From Raphanus sativus (taxonomy: Eukaryota; Streptophyta; Magnoliopsida; Brassicales; Brassicaceae), in contig NC_079515.1 of the NCBI RefSeq assembly GCF_000801105.2, positions 8,246,001 through 8,310,000 on the forward strand: 64,000 nt of DNA. The letters run 5' to 3'. Below, one piece after another: positions 59,324 to 64,000 of the stretch. Made by a program: the position numbers and the translations under genes. Numbering within the stretch: the stretch's first letter is position 1; each line of letters begins with the position of its first letter. The notes below the pieces were generated by a model. That model was given only the letters and a program-made list of their open reading frames with translations. It was not told where the DNA came from and did not search any database.

Positions 59324-59487
59324 TGTTATGAACCGACTAGTTCAGATGGATGTTTATCCAAAAGATACTTACTAGGCTTTGGCCCATTAGTGGCCCATCT
59401 TGTAACCGGTCTATTAAGGTTTCAGACATTGTAACTCCCTATATAAAGAGCTCATATTCGACATTAATAATATACACATTCACAACA
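59324..59487 (+). repeat. Right LTR
   Basis: 164 bp, same length and ends as the left LTR, differing at about eight positions. A purine-rich tract immediately precedes it. Confidence 0.92.
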
Positions 59488-59492
59488 TAGCT

Positions 59493-59679
59493 CATGTATT
59501 ATTGAGATCCAATTACTGTGTTATTTATTTCCGACAATTCTTTTTTTTTTCTAAACTTATTTCTGACAATTCTTGTCATCATAATCTAGACTCAAGTGAG
59601 CCTTCAAGGTAACAAACATTATTAAATTGATAGTTTCATATGCGTTTTTCTGTTGTTGTTTAACTATTTTCGGAAACTA
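59493..59679 (+). other. Resumed 3' flank of F-box copy 2
   Basis: Host sequence continuing after the copia element, matching the copy 1 flank (CATGTATTATTGAGATCC, GACTCAAGTGAGCC, GATAGTTTCATATGC). It ends at a Helitron 5' terminus. Confidence 0.65.
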
Positions 59680-60841
59680 TCCCCTAGACTATATTTGAGA
59701 AGTGATTTGGCCACATGTCCTCTCTACAATCAGTTTCACAAAAAAAAAATATGACATGGCTACTAAAATTGATGACATGGCTTCCAAAAAATATGACATG
59801 GATTATTTCATTTAATGTTGATTTATATTTTTGGTAAACTTTTTAGAATATGGTAATAACTTATACCTTACATTTAATATTGATATTTATTTTTGGTAAA
59901 CTTCTTTAAATATGATAATATCACATACATCATCTATAAAATAAATATACTTATATATAACATTAAAATTTCGAAATTATATTTTATTTTATTTTCTATA
60001 ATTATACAATTTGTATTACTAAATCTTTAAAAAATTGCTACAATTTTTTAAAAAAATTTGATTTCTAATCGTAAAATCATTAGATTCTTATATATCTACC
60101 GATTCTATAAATATTGTTAGTTCAAATTTTTAATAATTATACAATATACTTTTAAATAAAAAATCATTTTATCTTAATTTAATATTTAAATAAATAAAAT
60201 ATATATTTAAATATCGGTAAAAATAATAAAATCTATAATATTTAATAAACCTTCTACAATCAGTTTCACAAAAAAAAAAATGACATGGCTACTAAAATTG
60301 ATGACATGGTTTCCGAAAAATATGACATGGATTATTTCATTTAATGTTGATTTATATTTTTGATAAACTTTTTAAAATATGGTAATAACTCATACCTTAC
60401 ATTTAATATTGATATTTATTTCTGGTAAACTTCTTTAAATATGGTAATATCACAAACATCATCTATAAAATAAATATATTCATATATAACATTAAAATTT
60501 CGAAATTATATTATATTTTATTTTCTATAATTATACAATTTGTATTACTAAATCTTTAAAATTGCTATAATTTTTAAAAAATTTGATTTCTAATCGTAAA
60601 ATCATTAGGTTCTTATATATCTACAGATTCTATAAATATTGTTAGTTCAAATTTTTGATAATTATACAATATATTTTTAAATAAAAAATCATTTTATCTT
60701 AATTTAATATTTAAATAAATAAAATCCATATTTAAATATCGGTAAAAATAATAAAATCTATAATATTTAATAAACCTTATTTTAAATATAAATTAAATTT
60801 TGAAAACAATTTTACTGCACATGGTGCAGGAAAACACCTAG
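59680..60841 (+). mobile_element. Helitron with internal tandem duplication
   Basis: The 5' end TCCCCTAGACTATATTTGAG follows a host A. The 3' end has a hairpin CTGCAC-ATG-GTGCAG, eight bases and CTAG, followed by host T. The 1.16-kb element is non-coding and mostly consists of two tandem units. It lies only about 80 bp upstream of F-box copy 3. Confidence 0.75.
59724..60780 (+). repeat. Tandem pair of 530-bp units
   Basis: Units start at CTACAATCAGTTTCAC (59724 and 60254) and end at AATAAACCTT. They are very similar by eye, differing by scattered substitutions and small indels in A runs. The duplication lies wholly inside the Helitron. Confidence 0.88.
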
Positions 60842-60867
60842 TAATATATATAATACTAGTTTGTCTC

Positions 60868-60874
60868 TATAAAA
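60868..60874 (+). promoter_or_regulatory. TATA box of F-box copy 3
   Basis: TATAAAA about 50 bp before the ATG, in the same context (GTCTCTATAAAA) as in copy 4. Confidence 0.5.
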
Positions 60875-60923
60875 AGATTACTCCTAAGTTTTCTAAAAGC
60901 CCTATTTTTTTTTGCTTGATACA

Positions 60924-61525
60924 ATGACAAGAATCTCTTATCTTTCACAGGATTTGATAGAGGAGATACTCTCTAGGGTTCCGTTAGCATCTCAGCGAGC
61001 GGCTATATCCACTTGCAAACAATGGAACGGTCTGTATAAAGATGAAAGCTTTACAAAGAATCATCGTGGTTAAAGCAGCTTATGATAATATGGTGGTGAT
61101 GATGGTGTGTTATTCTAGCGTTTGTTTAGTGAGCGTCGATGTCGAGGGAGTCCATAACCACAAAGATGGCTTAGTTGAGCGATCTGCAAAGCTAATAGGT
61201 CAACTTAATCGAATCAAGGTACATCGTGAATTTATGGTGTGTGACGGCTTATTATTATGCTTTCGGAAAAACAGTATCGCCTTGGTATGGAACCCGTATT
61301 TGGGACGAGTCAGGTGGATTGAACCCAAAAAGAAGTGGCATTGATTTGGAATAATCACTCCAACAAAGCTTATGTGACTGGAGAGAACAATTTCTTCAAA
61401 GAAGTGGCTCCCGGAGAGGATCTACATGTTTGCCACGTGTGTTCTCTTATGTTCCTAGTTCGGTGCAGATTCGGAAAGGTCCGGAACATGCAGGGGACAA
61501 CAAGAAATTACGGGATTGTAATTAG
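60924..61525 (+). pseudogene. F-box/FBA_1 protein, copy 3 (stop, frameshift and large internal deletion)
   Basis: The ATG and F-box are recognisable ([20 protein letters not shown]), but a one-base insertion creates a TAA at 61071-61073 after 49 codons. The rest continues in a second frame (LVSVDVEGVHNHKDGLVERS, VCDGLLLCF, LVWNPYLGRVRWIEP) to about 61325. There about 570 bp of the FBA_1 domain is missing compared with copy 1, and the sequence resumes near the region encoding the last 65 residues. The end aligns with the copy 1 stop at 61523-61525. No functional F-box protein can be made. Confidence 0.88.
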
Positions 61526-62406
61526 TCCTTGTCGTTCGTTTATTTTTTTAAAACAAGACTTCTAATTAGTTAACAAAACACCAACATTGTTAATCAAAAT
61601 TTCTTCTGAGTAATTCTCTCAAATAGTCAATTTTAAACTTTTGTTACAAAAATAGACCTCACAAAATAAAATGATGAAAATAATATTTTCATTTTTCATT
61701 TTAAAAATTTAATATTTATTTTTTATTTTCTGAAATTTGAAACTATATCCCCAAATACATTTTTACCTTTTAATAATTTTTTTTGTTATTTTACTCCTTA
61801 AAACTATTTTTATAAAGATAAACTAAGAAGCTACACAAAGAAGTTTCTCACAAAGTTTGATAGATAATATATATGTATTTTATTATCAATTTACGTTTAG
61901 TTCACAAATATTGAACTGAAACATATAAAGTTATTCTTTTATATACATAGTTTCTTATAAGGGCATGACAAGTTTTCACGTTACTATCTGCAAAAAATAT
62001 TGTGGTTGATAACAGGCGTTTTGAAATAATCACAGAAAATATTACAAATTGCATCAAATCATTAAATTCTTAAAATCCAAAAATTGATTTAACTAACGGT
62101 TGCAGACTATTGTGGAAGGATAAAATATTTTTTATATAAAAATAAAAATAGTCAATAAAAATTTAAACTGAAATAATAAAAATACTAAAATGTATACATT
62201 ATATTTTAATTTATATTATAAAATTTTAAACATAAAATATTTTATATATTTTTAAAAATTAAAAAGTATAAATTTATAAATATAATTTTTATATTTTATT
62301 ATAATATTATGATTTTAGTACTTTTATAATTATATAAATATTATTAATTTATTATTTAACAATTGTTGCATCTGCTAGTTAATCTGAAAACAGTGCTCTC
62401 GTATAT
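61526..62406. other. AT-rich spacer between F-box copies 3 and 4
   Basis: No gene. The stretch from about 61608 (TTCTCTCAAATAGTCAATTT, TTGTTACAAAAATAG) resembles an arm of a Mutator-like MITE, but I could not find a clear partner arm. Confidence 0.4.
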
Positions 62407-63066
62407 ATGAAGCTTGACTAGAGCACGAGGTTATTAACTAACTATATGAGAGCTGAAACAGATCTATGCTATGCTTTATGAGAAAAGAGAGTCATTGAGC
62501 TTATTGACAAAAAAAAGAAAAAAAAAAGAGAGTCATTGAGCTTAGTTCTCAAACTAGTTCTTTTTCAGTATAAAGGTTATGTCGAAAGGACACAAGTCAC
62601 ACAACACCCAGTTGCAATAACCAATCCCTAAAGGTATTGGTTTGATGCGTTTTGAGACTCTGCATACATTTGTATATGATTGCTTAGAGAAAAAGTAGAG
62701 TAAAACGACTAATGAAAATCTGTATGAACCTCTTAAGTTTTTCAGTTTTTGTACATAGTAATGTTCGAATGAAAAGAAATAATTATTCGTGATCATCTGG
62801 TTCCTCTGTTTTAGAAATTAAGAGAAAAGGAAAAATAAACCAGATCTAGAATTCTACCACATAAGCAATTTCCATTTTTTAATTTTAAAAGCATGTAATT
62901 TTTTTTAGCTTAGATTAACTTCTTAAACCATATTTGAGAAGGAAAAGGAGTTTTTGAAGCGGAATACGCTTCTTTGTGAAGAATAAATAGTAACCTAGTC
63001 TCTATAAAAGGATCACCGAGCAAGTTAAAGAAAACCCGTAATTTCTTTTCTTTTTGCTTAGAAACA
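62407..63066 (+). promoter_or_regulatory. Upstream region of F-box copy 4 with TATA box
   Basis: Homologous to 36140-37285 upstream of copy 1. A TATAAAA at 63003-63009 lies about 60 bp before the ATG in the context GTCTCTATAAAAGG, a good plant core promoter. Confidence 0.6.
62483..62544 (+). repeat. Direct repeat flanking an A-rich insert, with an empty paralogous site
   Basis: A 21-bp exact repeat AAAAGAGAGTCATTGAGCTT+A (62483-62503 and 62524-62544) surrounds 20 bases that are almost all A. The homologous flank of copy 1 at about 36702-36724 has the site once and no insert. Confidence 0.7.
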
Positions 63067-64000
63067 ATGACAAGAATCTCTGATCTTTCACAAGATTTGA
63101 TAGAAGAGATACTCTCTAGGGTTCCGTTAACGTCTCAGCGAGCGGTGCAATCCACTTGCAAACAATGGAACGCTTTATATAAAGATGAAAGTTTTACAAA
63201 GAAGCACCTTGGTAAACAAGCTAACAATGATATGGTGATCATGGTGCGTGATTCTAGGGTTTGTTTAGTGAGCCTCGATCTCCAGGGAGTCTTTAAGAAA
63301 AGACAAAGCTTAGTTGAGCTATCCAAAAAGCTAATAGGTCAACTTAACCATATCACGGTATCTGATGTCTATCATTGTGATGGCTTATTGTTTTGCCTTT
63401 CCAAAAACGATATCCCCTTGGTGTGGAACCCGTATTCGGGACAAGTAAGGTGGATCAAACCCAGAAGAAAATTAATCACCTCGGATAGCTATAGGTATTG
63501 TATGGGATACGACAACAAGAACAACCACAAAATCTTGAGGTTGTTGCATAGTTGCAGTACTGTTCAGTATGAAATATACGATTTTAAATCTGATTCATGG
63601 AGGGTTCTTCATCTCACTCCTGACTGGATTATACCATATAAGAGTCAGGGAGGCTTGTCTTTGAAAGGAAATACTTACTTTGTCACTCAGAGAGTGAAAA
63701 AAGTAGAGATGAGAGAATCTTTAATCTGTTTTGATTTTACAAGTGAGAGATTTAGACATTGTCTTGATCTGGAACTTAACTACCGTAATGGAGACTCTGT
63801 CATTCTATCTGCTGTTAGAGAAGACCAGCTTGCAGTGTTATTTCACCGCGTATATACATATGAGATTGAGATACGGATTACAACAAAGATTGAGGAGGCC
63901 AATGAGGTGACATGGAGAACTTTCTTAAAAGTTGATGTGAAGCCGTTCGGGTTCAGTGGAAAGTTTTGGACGTTTATTCGGTATGGGAGTTTCTACGTCG
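63067..64000 (+). CDS. F-box protein with FBA_1 domain (copy 4, partial at window edge)
   Basis: The ATG at 63067 opens a frame with no stop for 311 codons to the end of the window. The F-box ([20 protein letters not shown]) is at residues 4-45. The FBA_1 segment carries LVWNPYSGQVRWI, YRYCMGYDNKNNHKIL, YDFKSDSWRVLHL, GLSLKGNTYFV and LICFDFTSERFRHCLDL. It resembles copy 2 in the QGV/LSKKLIGQLNHITVSDVYHC part and copy 1 in others. As an SCF adaptor it would bind ASK1 through the F-box; the substrate is unknown. The last ~70 residues lie outside, so integrity is not proven. Confidence 0.9.
   Translation, partial: MTRISDLSQDLIEEILSRVPLTSQRAVQSTCKQWNALYKDESFTKKHLGKQANNDMVIMVRDSRVCLVSLDLQGVFKKRQSLVELSKKLIGQLNHITVSDVYHCDGLLFCLSKNDIPLVWNPYSGQVRWIKPRRKLITSDSYRYCMGYDNKNNHKILRLLHSCSTVQYEIYDFKSDSWRVLHLTPDWIIPYKSQGGLSLKGNTYFVTQRVKKVEMRESLICFDFTSERFRHCLDLELNYRNGDSVILSAVREDQLAVLFHRVYTYEIEIRITTKIEEANEVTWRTFLKVDVKPFGFSGKFWTFIRYGSFYV

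Larger units (their letters stand above)
53583..59487 (+). mobile_element. Complete Ty1/copia retrotransposon, 5.9 kb
   Basis: Two 164-bp LTRs (TGTTATG...CACAACA), a 5-bp target duplication, a long leader, an open gag-like frame, decayed pol and a polypurine tract (AGGGGAAG) just before the right LTR define the element. It split the 3' flank of F-box copy 2. By eye the LTRs differ at 8 of 164 positions, so the insertion is not recent. The gag frame is far better kept than pol. Confidence 0.93.

Noticed and set aside
1..64000. tRNA, rRNA or snRNA genes
   Set aside because: I looked for cloverleaf box A/B motifs and conserved rRNA text and saw none I could support by eye; a dedicated scan would be needed to exclude them.

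Overview
The window is plant nuclear DNA from a Brassicaceae genome, most likely a Brassica/Raphanus-type species. Genes are spliced with GT-AG introns, intergenic DNA is AT-rich, and transposable elements are abundant. From recall of gene names (not from a search), the single-copy genes follow the order of Arabidopsis thaliana chromosome 3 around At3g19510-At3g19560: HAT3.1 (minus), a DUF620 protein (plus), a 110-residue LEA-like protein (minus), a PUT5/LAT-type transporter (minus), then FBA-type F-box genes (plus).

Layout. 1-616: the 5' end of a minus-strand Ty1/copia element (LTR, tRNA-Met primer site, open gag start). 972-3648: eight coding exons of a PHD-finger/homeodomain protein. 6641-13045: a nearly full-length L1-type LINE with ORF1 and ORF2 broken by a few lesions. 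14598-16127: a probable Helitron. 17015-18623: the DUF620 gene. 18624-25321: gene-poor DNA with a Stowaway-like MITE and a telomere-like degenerate array. 25322-26858: a Helitron holding one RPA1-like exon, lying about 130 bp beyond the 3' end of the two-exon LEA-like gene (26987-27829). 32959-35039: the two-exon transporter gene with a MITE-like repeat in its intron and a tandem duplication upstream.

36140-64000 is a tandem F-box array. Four copies are visible: one intact (37286), one with a frameshifted C terminus (52241), one decayed with a large internal deletion (60924), and one open to the window edge (63067). Their shared upstream and downstream flanks have been split by separate insertions: a 3.8-kb Helitron, two abutting short Helitrons, a complete 5.9-kb copia element with a TAGCT target duplication, and a Helitron with a 530-bp internal duplication. 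A 3-kb CACTA element with an ATA target duplication sits in a duplicated AT-rich segment between copies 1 and 2.

The most unusual recurring signal is a set of short direct repeats of 11-21 bp that mostly begin with A, separated only by a few bases and a short A run. They look like target-primed retroposition events with almost no cargo. Two of them have an unduplicated paralogous site elsewhere in the window. I saw no convincing tRNA, rRNA, CRISPR or operon-like system.
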